From: Basidiobolus meristosporus CBS 931.73 | Taxonomy: Eukaryota > Basidiobolomycota > Basidiobolomycetes > Basidiobolales > Basidiobolaceae | Direction: 5' to 3' | NCBI GenBank assembly: GCA_002104905.1 | Contig: MCFE01000259.1 | Span: 1 to 64,000 of the forward strand | DNA: 64,000 nucleotides | Shown here: positions 46,427 through 58,498 of the stretch, in pieces | Layout of the letters: each line of letters begins with the position of its first letter | Position numbering within the stretch: position 1 is the first letter of the stretch | The notes under the pieces: model-generated | What the model saw: the letters and a program-made list of their open reading frames with translations, nothing else | Databases searched by the model: none | Told to the model about the DNA's origin: nothing | Translations under genes and position numbers: made by a program

Positions 46427-47289
46427 GTACACTATGTCATGTAGGGTTTTCTTACACGTAGACGCTCCCCTTCTTATTATATAATGTGTGTGGGATTTCT
46501 CAGGTGTATCTAGAGTAGATAAACTCTTATGACCTCAGTAGTCTACTTTTGCCACTTTGCCTAATCCGATTTCATTTGTAACATGACACTCTATCCTAAA
46601 AAGTAATCGCAGCCATGTCCGTAACAAGATATTTTCGCACATGAGGACATCATTTCATCATTCTTTACAATGCTCATAATTCAATAGACCTGCTGGACAC
46701 ACACTGGCACGAAAATGATGGTCGAACTGTAGGATGGATGTCATCTTAGATCTATCACTAGGTCGCAAGCAATCTATATCACAGTAGGTCAATCATTCAC
46801 CAGAAACCATTAGTTTGAAGATAGATCGATTTAGGTTTCATCCTGTTGTGTAGATCCGCGCCCAACAATTTATACCATAGTGCGCATGGATTTCGTGGAG
46901 TAGAATCATCAGGGACAATTTACTGAAATCTGACCGATCGATAGGCTTGCATATACCATGTGATGTTTTCTTAATTCGTCAAATTTGTGAGCCGAGTGAC
47001 TCATCATTCAGCCCGCAAAGTATGTATTTACATAAGGAGAGAAAGGAGAGAGCATAGAGCAACATTATACATGATTCATCAGCATTTTGGTTACCGCAAT
47101 GATTGTAGAACAGCCTTCTCCAATACCCCGGATTGAACCCCGTGACCATTGCTGACCAAAATAAGGGGTTATGCCTTTGCAATAAAACAGGCCAATGCAT
47201 TTGATATATAGTGTCAAGTGATGGTTTAACAACCAATCTAATACACCATCAAGTTGGTGGTTAGTGGTTACTACCTCCTTTCTCAAATA
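46427..47289. other. divergent intergenic region between channel and poly(A) polymerase genes
   Basis: About 860 bp that should hold both promoters. No further gene. A GGTTCAATCC-like string near 47115-47135 (minus) is not part of a foldable tRNA. Confidence 0.55.
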
Positions 47290-49612
47290 ATGCCAAAATC
47301 AAATACTCAGGGAGAGTTAAATTCAAGAAGTGTAGCCTCAAAGTGGAATACTAGGTATTCTTCAAGCGGCCGTCAAAGTAGAAAGGAAGAATTCGTAAAA
47401 CGAAGAAAGAACTCGGTATCTGTAACGGATATCCCCCAAAATAAGCTAGATAGACGACTTGGACACAGAAACAATTTCAACGAAAAGTCTCGCGGACAAT
47501 TTGGTACGAGGCGCTTTAACAGCCTTTCCAAAGAGGAGAGATTTGATTCAAATGAGAAATCAAACCTTGCATCACAACAACACAAGACCATAGGAACAAA
47601 CTGTCGTTCTCGAGCCTCATACAACGTAAGGCGTCACAGATTTAGAAGTAGTACCCCACCATACGGGCCTAGTGTAAATACAGAACGCTCTTCCCCCTCT
47701 ACTACTGTCTCTTATGGAGAATGCGAACACAACAGTAAAAAGCGCAAGCGTACGGAGACGCCAGTGAAGAAGCCTGTTGTTGGGCATGTCCTTCCGCCTT
47801 GGTTGAAGACTGAAAGCACCTTGAGCGGAGACAATTATGAAATGTACCTTCATTCGGCACTAATTACAACATACAGTTCCCTAACAGCTTAGCTTTATAG
47901 GCTTCATCAAGAAATCCAACATTTCGTGGAGTACATATCACCTTCCCCAGAGGAGCATGAAATGAGATTCATGGTTTACAAAAGTATTGAGCAGGTAGTT
48001 CAATCTCTCTGGCCAGAAGCGAAAGTTCGTCTATTTGGGAGCTATGATACTCAACTTTACCTTCCTACGAGGTTAGTGCACCAGAAATCCCAATTACTAA
48101 TCGTTCAAAATAATCATTCCATACTGCAGCGATATAGACGTAGTAATATTTTTGCCAGATTTGGTATCCAACAACAAGCGGTATCTTTATTTGCTAGCAC
48201 AAACACTGGAAACATCTGGAGTGGCAACTAAAATCCGTGTTGTGGCTAAAGCTCGCGTAAGACTGCACTCAACAATATAAGGTGTCAAGAGTTCGGGACA
48301 ATTAACTTTACTTGTAGGTCCCAATTATCAAACTCCAAGAAGCAGTTTCCAGATATCAAGTAGATATCAGCTTCAATGTTGAAAATGGGGTTCAAAGTGT
48401 TCCAATCATAAAAGAAATGGTTCTAAAGAGCCCGGCCGTAAGGCCTTTGGTGCTTCTATTAAAACAATTTCTGCTGCTACGTGGTCTGAATGAAGTGTAC
48501 AACGGCGGATTGGGTTCCTATTCCATTTTGCTGATAGTTGTGAATTTTCTTCAAGTGAGCTTCCATTTAGCACTAGTAGGCGGATAATCACTGATGAGGC
48601 CTTGTATATTCCAGCTACACCCCAAATTATCCACTGGACAGGTTGATCCTGAAAAAGACCTTGGGCGGCTACTTGTTGATCTGTTTTTTCTCTACGGGAA
48701 AAAGTTCAACTACATGCAAGACGGGATATGCGTTGAAGGCGAAGGCTCATATTTCAACAAAGTAAGAATCTCTGATGTCTAACCCCTCTCAACAAGTAGA
48801 ATTATTCTGAACAGATAGACAAATAGGCAGAGAAAGGTTGGTCCAACTCAAAGGATCCTGGGTTGCTTTCCATTCAAGACCCTCAAGATCCGAATAACGA
48901 TGTCTCTAAAGGATCCTTCGAAATCATGCGTGTCAAGCAAGCTTTCTCGAGCGCCTATGACTCGCTTACTTCGCTCTTATCTAGCCAAACTGTATCGGAG
49001 CGTAGTCAGGATAATAACGAGAGAGGGAATGTACCTCGAAAACAAGCCTCCTCGATCCTCGATATAGTGATTGCCATCTCCCCTGGAGCAATCCAAAACC
49101 GATTCCATGTGGCGACGGAATATCAAAGACACACCCTTCAAAATAATCTCAAACTTCAATCTACTAAAGAACTACAAGTTGAGTTGGCCGAAGTGTTGCG
49201 AAAAGCGGGAATCAGCTCAACATCAATATCAGATAAACTTGGGCCGCTTCCGCCTCAATTCGACTCAATTACTCTAGGACTTCTGGACCAAAACGGCAGT
49301 CAATATGACGTTCATGAGCACGACTTTTATAACTTCTATGGACCTCCTCACCTATCAGTCCCACCATTTTATCAAGCCAATGTGTATCCTCAATCTATCC
49401 GGAATATGAACGTTCACGCCACAGGGATACCAAATGTTGGGATGAACATGGGCAGAGGATTCGGTATGGGCATGGGTATGCCAGAGTACCATCCGCATAG
49501 TGCATATTCCAACCATTTCCCACCGTTTGGTCATGGTGCTCCTTTTGGTAGAGCAGGCGGTTTAGGCGGTACGCCGCCGCCCCCCTGGGGATCTCATTTC
49601 CAATGGTGGTAG
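47290..49612 (+). CDS. TRF4: Trf4/Cid14-type non-canonical poly(A) polymerase
   Basis: Six exons, 47290-47843, 47901-48071, 48130-48256, 48318-48554, 48615-48761 and 48827-49612, for 673 residues. The first ~170 residues are basic and Ser/Arg-rich, with KKRKRTETPVKK as a likely nuclear signal. The nucleotidyltransferase core begins LHQEIQHFVEYISPSPEE; FGS (230-232) and SDID (Asp243, Asp245) bind Mg-NTP, and VDISFN gives the third carboxylate, Asp300. The PAP-associated domain has the conserved NGGLGSYSI and, later, QDPQDPNNDVSKGSF. The Gly/Met-rich tail (GMNMGRGFGMGMGMPE) may bind RNA. Such enzymes add short A tails as part of TRAMP for nuclear exosome decay. The start is the first ATG of the open frame. 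Confidence 0.93.
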
Positions 49613-50483
49613 AATAAGTATAAACAATAGATTATTGATGCACTCTTAAAGAACAAGATGACACATTCTATGTGTTATTCACCTTTAGTGCTTACTTTTC
49701 TGGTGATAATATTTCCACTTGTATGCTCAATATCTACCATGAATAAAAAACTCTTATGACTAAGATCCGATTAATAAGTGTTCGATGACTGCTTGAACCG
49801 AAGGAGCAAATACCTGCTTTCGAGAGCTCCCAAGCTATAAGAGTGGCGAGCTGATTAGTCTAACGCTCCATATATACTCGATTGGATTTTAAGCCGAGCA
49901 CAACACGAATTAGGGTATTATTCAAGGTATTCATAACAAATTGCCTCAGACGCATTCTATCAAACGCTGCCAAGAACTAATTTACTTTTATATGCATGCA
50001 TTTATAGGCGTGATGATATGATCACCACATGTGTAAGATCTTTATTGATGATAAATTCTGAAATGCCGTGTCCGTTGTTATTTGAGACTGGACTCTATCT
50101 ACAGAAACCATAGGCATTCGGAGGGATTCGAGTTTTCATGTACAGACTGCTCTCTTGTGAAAATGCTGTGCAATCACCAGAAACAAATGCCGGGAACGCT
50201 TTTCTGAATCTGTTATAATACGAAACGATGGATGCACTAGACTCCTGGTATTGGCATGACGATTTTAATGCTGACTATTGGCTGCGGCTACTTGAACCTG
50301 GAGTCGTAGTATTATTCGACTTGTGTAAGTGACATCATTACCTAGAATATCGTCTCAATATGGATAGTCCACCGTACTGTTGATTGGTTGCGGCTTTTGG
50401 GTGGTCACTTTATAAGATACTGGACTTGGCAGCAGGATACTTATTTTCTGTATCCTTCTTTAACTCTCCACAAGCCAACCAAC
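49613..50483. other. intergenic with Pmp3-like promoter
   Basis: No gene. A TATAAG at 50411-50416 is about 70 bp upstream of the Pmp3-like ATG. Confidence 0.5.
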
Positions 50484-50996
50484 ATGACACATTTCAGCGA
50501 TAGAGATGTTTTCTTAATGATAATTGGGTTTTTCCTCCCACCCTTCTCCGTGCTGATTAAACGTGGGTGCGGCGCGGACTTTCTCATTAACATTGGTCTC
50601 TCGATGTTGGGACATGTTCCTGGTAGGTAAACAGTATCGATACATGTAAAGTCTAGATAATTAACCCTATCATTTCAAGGTATTTTGCATTGTTGGTACC
50701 TTGTGTACAAATACAACGATTATGCCCAATCTGATCTTGAGCGAGGCCAGCAACCCTATCAACCTCTCCCACAACAACCTGCGCAAAATCCTCCTCCACC
50801 AGCAAATCATCCCGATTCGAAGAAAGCACTTGCTCAGAACGATAAGCCCAAAGCCCTTCAAGGCAATAGCAACAATGAGGGAGGGCAGAGTTCATACGGC
50901 GCCGTAACGCAAAATGGCCAAGAAAGGCCACCAAGTTATAGTGCAGTCACAGCAGGTAACGGAAATTGCATTAATTCTGACGAAATCTTTTACTAA
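50484..50996 (+). CDS. Pmp3 family membrane proteolipid with long tail
   Basis: Two exons, 50484-50622 and 50680-50996, encode 151 residues. The first ~55 residues are the Pmp3/RCI2 core: a helix FLMIIGFFLPPFSVLIKRG, the CGADFLINIGLSMLGHVPG turn, and a second helix ILHCWYLVYKY. The ATG at 50484 gives the classical MTHFSDRD start; the upstream part of the open frame is not coding. The remainder is a Pro/Gln/Asn-rich hydrophilic tail with PPSYSAV near the end, resembling a PY-type motif. Pmp3 proteins modulate plasma-membrane potential and salt tolerance. A last intron from 50955 could give a different final end; I kept the uninterrupted frame. Confidence 0.9.
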
Positions 50997-53438
50997 AGCG
51001 TATTCCCAAGGCCTAGCTTCCGCGCCCTCTGGTCCAATAGATGGCTCTAAAACCGGTGCTGTCAATCAAGCCAATTGATGATAAGCAACAGCTGTTATTT
51101 TTACAAGTCCTTACTCTTTGCTCTGTATACATAAACTAAGAAGATCCTGACTACTTCGTTCTGGTCACACCGTACGGTCTGATCTGGCATTTCCAGAGAT
51201 GTTTAATAGTATGTGATTACATTGACATGGACCAGCTCACGCTTTTGATTGTTGATTTTCATGTTCCTAATGGTCATTAAGCCCCATCCCTACAGTAATA
51301 TCTGTAGAGTAACGCATCAAGCTGACTGTCACAACTGTTTGTGGCATTGTAAAGGCTTCTCGATACATCAGATCCACACTCGACAGTAATTTAATGAAGT
51401 GCGTATTAATGTTTGGGAATTTTCATCTGACAGCTGGAATTAAATTCAGCCAGAGTTTAACCGAGATGGCATTGGGTATTCCAGATAACTGTATACTGGT
51501 ATAGATGAGATTTGCCACGTAAGGGATTGAACTGAGGTCATGAACAGCTGAAAGAAACGTCTGGTGAGCTCACCATCTGGTGTACTGACATCTGGAGATA
51601 TGCTCCGGCAAGCTGAAGCACTGATTATGTGGCGCCAGAACAAGCACCAGGTCACAAACTAAGCTGCGTCGTGATGCACACTACTTACACAAAGCAAAAG
51701 GATGGGATGGGATGATCTCGCCAAGAAAATGGAACTTTGGATTTACCCTTTCAATGGGAGGTCATTCTGGTCATGCCTGGGCTAACAGCTGAGAGTTACA
51801 TAAAGTTTCATTGCAGATTCCTCATCTCATATACAGGATGACTAATACCGTACACGATCAGATCATACACGGATCACACTGGGATTTTGTGCTTGGCATG
51901 TAGCGAATGAACGGGCGACCTTCCTTAGCCACATTTAAATCCTGCCTGGTTAATGTTGATGATCACCAGTAAATGAATAATGTTGATAGTGAGATGATAT
52001 CAACTTGCTACAGAACTAGTTGTCTGATTAAGGGAACACGGTAAAGGCTCCCTTGATACCGATGAGAGAAACGAGCAGCGGGATTTAGATGAGGTTTGGG
52101 GAACAGCATCTTGCACAAGCCACTCGACGCTCTGCCCAATGGATACTCAGAAGTGGGTGTAGTGCAGGATGTTGTATTTGGTTTATACTTAATGGATCGA
52201 TAAGCCATGGCCTGGATACCGAAAGGTAGTAACGGCCCTGGAAATAGCACTCTATGCAAGAATGCCCAGTCTCGGGGCATGGTGATTTTTTTGATTCGTA
52301 GACTTCATCCCCAGTCCTGGCCTAATGCCTCACAGGTCGACTTTTCCCGTGTACTGCGCAAGTACGTACCGACGCTGGCTTGAGCTGAGCTGGCACGAAA
52401 CCCCATAGTGTCGTCAAGAACCCCTAATTACCAAGCTTCGGGCTCATCATACTCTGACTTCATATGACAGAGTCATGCCGCCACCATAATCAGAATCAGC
52501 CATCAACCTCGACTAAAATGCTGGGGGTCCTGTGAGGAAGAACAGCACCAAACCCTTTCGACCCTGTTTTGAGTGACGATGATTGAGTGTCACTGACCTA
52601 GATTGTCTTGGCCATTCGTACTAAAGATCCCAGTCTAATCGGGGTTCTATGATGAACAATGATCAATCAACTGTACAACCAACAGAGACAGAATTAAGAT
52701 ACTCATCGGCTACCCGCCAAGATCCCTGGCTTCGAATTGACGAAGATTCGCACGTAACCAATTACTCAGCATTACCCAACGCAGGTGTACGTTACAGTAA
52801 AAATAAGGCACCCTAGATCATACCTTACCATTCAATTTACACCAAATGCTCCCCAAGACCCCGATACAGGTTGCGAGAAATTTCAGATGGTTACGAAATG
52901 AGCATCATCTCTGGCGCCACAGTATCATATCGATGCGCTCAAGACGTCGCTCTCCTCTTCCCACCTTCGACTCCACGGCGGTATCGGAAAAATCCAATCA
53001 GGTCTAGAGGCCCAATGATTGGCATTGTTCGAGAGCCGACCGTTAAACTGCAATAGCTTAGTATCACGCCATTCCAGAGCTTTAGCAAAGCAAACCAGCA
53101 CCTGCTGTGTGGAAAGCACTACGGGACCATTCTATTTTTAGCCAAAACCCGGCTGGGGTATGTGATTGATGGGAAATAGACAGCTATACGATAAAGGATA
53201 AGATTTATTGTTACACGAGATGTGAGAAAAGGGTGATTACATATGGAATTATGCCATTAGAACTGTACAAATGTGAATAGCGGTTGCGTAATAAATAGGA
53301 AGTTACATGGAATACTGGAGGCTCACATTGTTTTTACACAGACGGTCAAAAATACACCTTCCCCGGTCGACGGCGTTAGAGTCAATGCGGTGGGAAGTAT
53401 GGTTCAGGTGCGGCGGGGCGTTAGTTACGGTTATATAT
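50997..53438. other. gene-poor stretch
   Basis: No recognised gene. A 90-codon ATG ORF at complement 52008-52280 has no motif. A 14-bp palindrome TGGTGAGCTCACCA lies at 51562-51575. Confidence 0.45.
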
Positions 53439-53729
53439 TTACAGCTTTGTATAGGGGTCGAAGTCCTGCTCGCTAAGGCGGCGGCTGGAGAGGCGATCGA
53501 TCGAGGCGCTGATTCGCGCGATATCCATCTGAAGTTCAAAATCAATGGAGGATTCAATGCACTGATTCTCGAGGACGTGCAATGAACTGTGCTGCACATA
53601 TTGCTCGAACTCGGCAACTGCCTCCTCGCAATCATGGGAGGCGTGGGGGCCGTGGCAAAATGGGCATTCGACTTGGTTTCCCTTGAGGGAGAGTCGCTTG
53701 TAAAGACGATGAACTGATAAGCGAAGCAT
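53439..53729 (-). CDS. small C-X2-C-X3-H-X4-C protein, paralog A
   Basis: Intronless, 96 residues, ATG at 53729. A basic leader (RLSVHRLYKRLSLKGN) precedes CPFCHGPHASHDC, then an acidic, probably helical stretch EEAVAEFEQYV, the HSSLHVLENQ segment, a second helix FELQMDIARISASIDRLSSRRL and the end EQDFDPYTKL. Two more genes in the next 5 kb share every one of these blocks, which is the main evidence that this is a real gene. The cysteine/histidine pattern resembles a zinc knuckle but has one residue less between the second Cys and His than the retroviral CCHC. No known family is recognised. No signal peptide or membrane segment. TATAAAA lies 64 bp upstream. Confidence 0.75.
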   Translation of the reverse strand: MLRLSVHRLYKRLSLKGNQVECPFCHGPHASHDCEEAVAEFEQYVQHSSLHVLENQCIESSIDFELQMDIARISASIDRLSSRRLSEQDFDPYTKL

Positions 53730-53792
53730 TTTGGCGGTGTCGATAAGCAGGGATCGATTGTCGAATGGCTTTAGTTAGGTGGCCTGCCCCTC

Positions 53793-53799
53793 TTTTATA
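53793..53799 (-). promoter_or_regulatory. TATA box of paralog A
   Basis: Minus-strand TATAAAA followed by GAGGGGCAGGCCAC (53779-53792), a block repeated in paralog B. Confidence 0.6.
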
Positions 53800-55602
53800 C
53801 CAAGCGATTCCAAGATTCAACCTGGATGAGCCTGCCATGGCCACAGCCAGTAGCCGCCAGGTTCTAGTGATGCTCAGATCAGCAAAAATGATCTGTACCA
53901 CCTGAGCAAATCGAGACAATGCCGGTAATAATGAACATCTGAAACTGTACGAGATCTTGGGTACGAGCAATCTCAATAGATGTCACGATCCATTCGGCAA
54001 GCCAGAATTTCGCTGATTTGCAAGCCCATTTCCAAGCCTAGATTTAGTGGTGAACGAACGAACCAAACAGACAGTTTCCGATCTTCAGGCTCGGTGGCTG
54101 GTGAGAGGCTAATCTTATTAGTCTTCACGGATCCAAGAACCAACGATGCTCTTGTGGGTGGTGTGAAGCTACCAGGCGCCTCCGAGTGAGCTGTCTCATG
54201 GACAATAAGCCACTGCATCTATGTTTTCATAACATTGAGAAGGAATTCTGAAACAAGGTGTCTATGTTGTGTTCAGCTCGCTGTCGTCGTCCGGGCGGGT
54301 AGGAGGCTTCGGTGATTTGCGCAAGCTGAGCCTGATGTTACCTTTGTGGTTTAATTATTCTATTACCAGAAATTGGTTCTGTGAAGGTTGCATGTAGCCC
54401 TAGCAAGGTTTCAATACTTTGCCTAGCTGCGGGGTGCAGGGTAATACACATTCGTGAGATTGACCAACAGAGTTAGGTAAGCCGCGGTACACATATCCCA
54501 AGTGCTGTGGTGCTTCACGGAGGATGGTACCCAATGGTTGGCGAGGATAGTGGATCCTACAGACTAGCAAGCCCGCCGTGATTAGCCACGGATACCGTCC
54601 ACAAAGATATTGATCCTGGAGTGTGTGATTATATGGATCCAACTCCCATATATGATCCACACATCACTGCGCTTCATCGCTTTGTAATGGAAAATACGGG
54701 TTAAGCATATGTTTTGATGCTTACGGCGATACGTGATGGAAATGGAAACTCTACCAGAAGGCTAGGAGTTGGCCAGCTGTGAGAATGCCAGTGCAGTGCA
54801 CAAAAGCTACCGGTATCCATCCAATGTTGTGGAATCGGAATTATTCATCAAGCCCAGATTCGCTGCCAAAAATTGCTTGACGGCGGAGCAATGGTCTAGA
54901 GCCTTTTCTGAGGTACGAATCTGATGCTACCGTTTCTCTATAGTCTTACAGGTTTTGGAGATGGACTCCCTCTCCACAAAGGCCATCACATCGTAGGGCA
55001 ATTGAGGCTTTCGCCGAGGCAGTTGATTCGTCCATTGTCGGGATTGTCCTAAGTGTTCTAATTTTCTATTTCGAGAGATTTATCCTACAAGTGTGGATGG
55101 AACAGTTGATAGGCTGAGTGGACATTACACGAATGATGAGTGATTATCACTCGGGCGCTAATTATTCGTTGTAATGGGAGACGGCGAAATCCATTTTAAT
55201 CTAACGAAACCTGCTAGTATTTCTGCTTCATTGGGTAGGCAGTGATTCTGGTTTTGGAGTGTGTGCCAAGGATGAATCCATGAGACTCGCTGATGACACT
55301 GCTACAATGTTGCGCCTCTCCATGATCATATCTCTTTTTCCGCTTGATATATAATATTTCAAGCCTCAACTGACGTGCTGACAACCTGGAGGATTTCTGT
55401 TCAACCGAATGCTAGTTTATTACCCGACCGTGGGTTCGTTCGAAATACCCATCGAACTTAATGCTCGCCTGCACTGCACAAAAACAACCGACGTAAAGGG
55501 CATGAAGTACCGAGTTCATAATGGCGAGTGTTCGCAGCCGACCCTCGCTGGAGTTTAGGGGAAGTGGCATAGTGCAACAAGCGTGTTACAACCTGGCGAG
55601 CC
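53800..55602. other. intergenic between paralogs A and B
   Basis: No gene recognised; short ORFs such as 54400-54660 (minus) have no motif. Confidence 0.45.
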
Positions 55603-55893
55603 TCACTTGTACGGGATAAAGTCTTGTCCACATAGGCGCCAACTTGCCAGCCGGCTGATGTAGGTGTGAATACGTGCTAGATCTAATTTGAACTCAAGGC
55701 TAGGCGTGGACTCTGCACACTGGTCCGTTAGCACGTGGTACGAACAATGAGATACATACTGCTCCAACTCAGCGATGGCTTCCGCACACTCTTCAGCAGC
55801 ATGCTTTCCTTGGCAGAAGTTGCATCTATTTTGCACGCCGGCTTTAGGCGAGGCCAATTTGAGGTTGCGACGGGTGAAATGAGGAAAGGCCAT
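55603..55893 (-). CDS. small C-X2-C-X3-H-X4-C protein, paralog B
   Basis: Intronless, 96 residues, ATG at 55893. Basic leader (FTRRNLKLASPK), CNFCQGKHAAEEC, helical AEAIAELEQYV, then HCSYHVLTDQC, helix LEFKLDLARIHTYISRLASWRL and the end GQDFIPYK. Same length and block order as paralog A, with differences spread along the protein, so both have probably been under selection. The TATA box is 155 bp upstream, further than in A and C; a longer 5' UTR or a leader intron is possible. Function unknown; a small metal-binding nucleic-acid or protein adaptor is a guess from the motif alone. Confidence 0.75.
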   Translation of the reverse strand: MAFPHFTRRNLKLASPKAGVQNRCNFCQGKHAAEECAEAIAELEQYVSHCSYHVLTDQCAESTPSLEFKLDLARIHTYISRLASWRLCGQDFIPYK

Positions 55894-56048
55894 GATGGAC
55901 AGTTGGTTCGAAGAGAACTTCGCCTTGACTAGGAATACAGGTGCTGGGTGAGCGATGGCTAGGGTGTTCCCACTGCTGAAAATCGAGCAACTGAATGCGG
56001 CCCACCAATGATGGAGATATTAACGAGAGCAAGTGGCCAGCCCCCTCG

Positions 56049-56056
56049 TTTTTATA
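56049..56056 (-). promoter_or_regulatory. TATA box of paralog B
   Basis: Minus-strand TATAAAAA, then CGAGGGGGCTGGCCAC (to about 56033), matching the block behind the TATA box of paralog A. Confidence 0.6.
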
Positions 56057-58146
56057 ATGGGATATCGATATGATGTATTGCCTGGAAGCATGCCCAAGTT
56101 GGGGCTTCGTAAACTAGTTTAGTAATGTAGGAAATGATTAAGGAAGTCTTGAATCATAGAGCTTGGATTCGCATTTCGTCAGGAGATGCTACTTGGGTTT
56201 GTCTAACCACAGTGATGATATGGATCAACTATCATAATATCTGCGAAGTGATGACTGCATATCCCTTGGTGTGATGCTGAATCAGCAGGATATGATTCTA
56301 CTGACTTGGCTGGGATCCTTGCAACAAGGGAGCAAGGTCTGGCAATGCGGATTACATCATACGTATGGGCGGTGGACTGATTAAGGGTAAGTTCTATAAG
56401 TGAACATAGCCCCAGTGTTAGCTTGCATCTTTGATTGCCTCATCTTGATCGATCTTCTACATGGCTGAGTAGCCAAAGCCCTGCGATTCACTTCCAAGCT
56501 GCTAGGCGGTGAGGAATCTAACAGTAGGATACAGATAGCATTATGGAGGTTTGACAAATTAAAAGCGAATGCATAGCCATTCTTTTCCTGTTGAGATCGC
56601 TGGATTGGTATGCTCCTGCCATACCATCTCAGTTTGACTGTTCTCGCTCAGATCTCAGGTCATGCCATGATGAACTTGGTGGCATATCTTCCATCGCCTA
56701 GAAGCACAGCATGCCACAGTCCGGAGGGGACGGGTCTTGCATTAGCATAAGCTCAAATGAAATGGTTTCTATCCGCCCAATGCTGGTCCGTCATACTGGA
56801 CAGACCATGCTTCTTGTGAGGCCAGGGTTCTAACTATGAAGTCTCTGTGCCCAGCATTCTGCAGATGAGCCTTATCCAGGTAAGTCTTGCGCCGTAGGAG
56901 CTATGTGGTGGCGGAACATATATGCAGCAGTGAAGGAAAGACCCTTGCCTAGCGAAACATTAATACGTGCTGGGATAATGGATGCAGCCTTCCCACTGCT
57001 TGTAGGAGTTTCCTGCCAACACCATGCCACATACATGTTGACTTGGAGGTAAGCATTCATGTGAGTTTCTCATGTTATGTGATATTCCGATCCACACGTA
57101 ATAACGCCATTTACGTAAGTGTATAGACATATATTGACCAACTAGACTTAAATGGCTATTTGGCTGAGGATATCCGAAATCGATGGTGTGAGAATGGGCT
57201 GGTAGCAATCAAGACTACAGTGATTGCGTCAATAGGTAAACCGGAAAACTGATGACAGGAGCCCGTGCATGGAGGTGATTCCCAAAGGCTAATCCAAACG
57301 GGCTCGCTTGCTTCTGTTTTGGAAGCGTGGGTTAGGCGTTGCCTCGTTGGTAGGGGATGATGGGGCCATGGCGAGTAGGTGCGATAAAACAGCTTGCTAA
57401 TCAGACGGCGATCAGTGTTCGGCAATGTTTCTGTATCTCAGCTTCGCCTCTTGGGCACACGGCAGGGCTGATTACTGGAGAGTCGCAGGATTTTCTTCAG
57501 GTGCTTGAAACCTTACTTGAAGACGTCTGTGACGCCCCTTTGATTCACCAATGCGAATAGTGAATAAGGCCTAGGCAGGTTTCGTATCGGCTTTCATTAA
57601 TTGTTCGGTTCGAGGTGTATCTGATGCTTAGATTAAATCAGAAACCGATGTAGTAGAGTATTCTATCGGGATGTTCTGGTTTGATCGCTGATTCTCTGTA
57701 TGTTGGCGATGCCGGAATCCTCCGTCCGACCGAGTAATATGAGGACGGCAGGCGTGCGGATGTCTTATGAAACTCCGGCTTGGGTAGACGAATACGTAGG
57801 TATGAAAAATGGAATAGATTACTGTTCGAGATAGGTTTGAGTTGTCAGTGCATTCATGATCCCATTAATGTATAAGATTTGTTCGAATTCATCAAATGCC
57901 TGTCACTTCTCATGCCTCTACCTCATTGACATGGTTTGGATGATATGGATGAAGGTTCGATATGCGCGATATCTCATATGCGTCTCGGACTGGGCTGGAC
58001 TCCACTATAAACCAAACATCCTGTTATTTCCGTATGGTGGGCCCGTGTTTCAGGGATATTGCAACGAGCTGAGGTTCCCCATGGATGGGTTATAAAAGCA
58101 TGTTGGCTTGCCTCTACCTCTCCTATCAACCAAATCTTGCCTTATC
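56057..58146. other. intergenic between paralogs B and C
   Basis: No gene recognised. The TATA box of paralog C (TATAAAA, 58091-58097) lies at its right end, 50 bp before the start codon. Confidence 0.45.
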
Positions 58147-58498
58147 ATGATATCCAGTTCTGTCCGTAGGCTTTCGAAAAAATTCAGTTTTAAAGTAAAT
58201 GACCCTATCCCCGCTGAGGTGTGCGGCTTCTGCCAAGGGGATCATGAATCTTCGGAATGCGTCGAAGCTTTGTCTGAGCTCGAGCGCTATGTTATACATA
58301 ATTCCGCGCATGTTCTGTCTGACCAACGGGTGGACTACTCGGAAAGCTGGGAGTTAAGCATGGATTTGACCAAGATCTGTTCCTCTCTATACCGCCTTTC
58401 ATGCCGTCGTCTGGTAAACCAGGTAAGCATCCAGATTTTCTTTGCCAACAAGGCCCATACTGACCACCCCCTCCCAGGACTTCACCTTCAAGCCTTAG
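58147..58498 (+). CDS. small C-X2-C-X3-H-X4-C protein, paralog C
   Basis: Two exons, 58147-58422 and 58478-58498, encode 98 residues. The ATG at 58147 gives a leader (SSSVRRLSKKFSFK) like that of paralog A. CGFCQGDHESSEC follows, then VEALSELERYV, HNSAHVLSDQ, helix WELSMDLTKICSSLYRLSCRRL, and NQ. The 55-bp intron (GTAAGC ... CCCTCCCAG) must be removed to give the family ending QDFTFKP; unspliced, the frame would run 26 codons further with no likeness to A or B. It is on the opposite strand to A and B. The conserved ending across three genes strongly supports the spliced form. Confidence 0.75.

Noticed and set aside
47100-47140. GGTTCAATCC on the minus strand, like a tRNA B box
   Set aside because: The flanks do not form a T stem (G-G mismatches at the second pair) and no acceptor or anticodon stem can be drawn.
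51562-51575. 14-bp palindrome TGGTGAGCTCACCA
   Set aside because: Short, isolated, and not associated with a gene; expected now and then by chance.
52008-52280. 90-codon ATG ORF on the minus strand
   Set aside because: No motif, and composition like the surrounding non-coding DNA; unlike the nearby small-protein family it has no paralog here.
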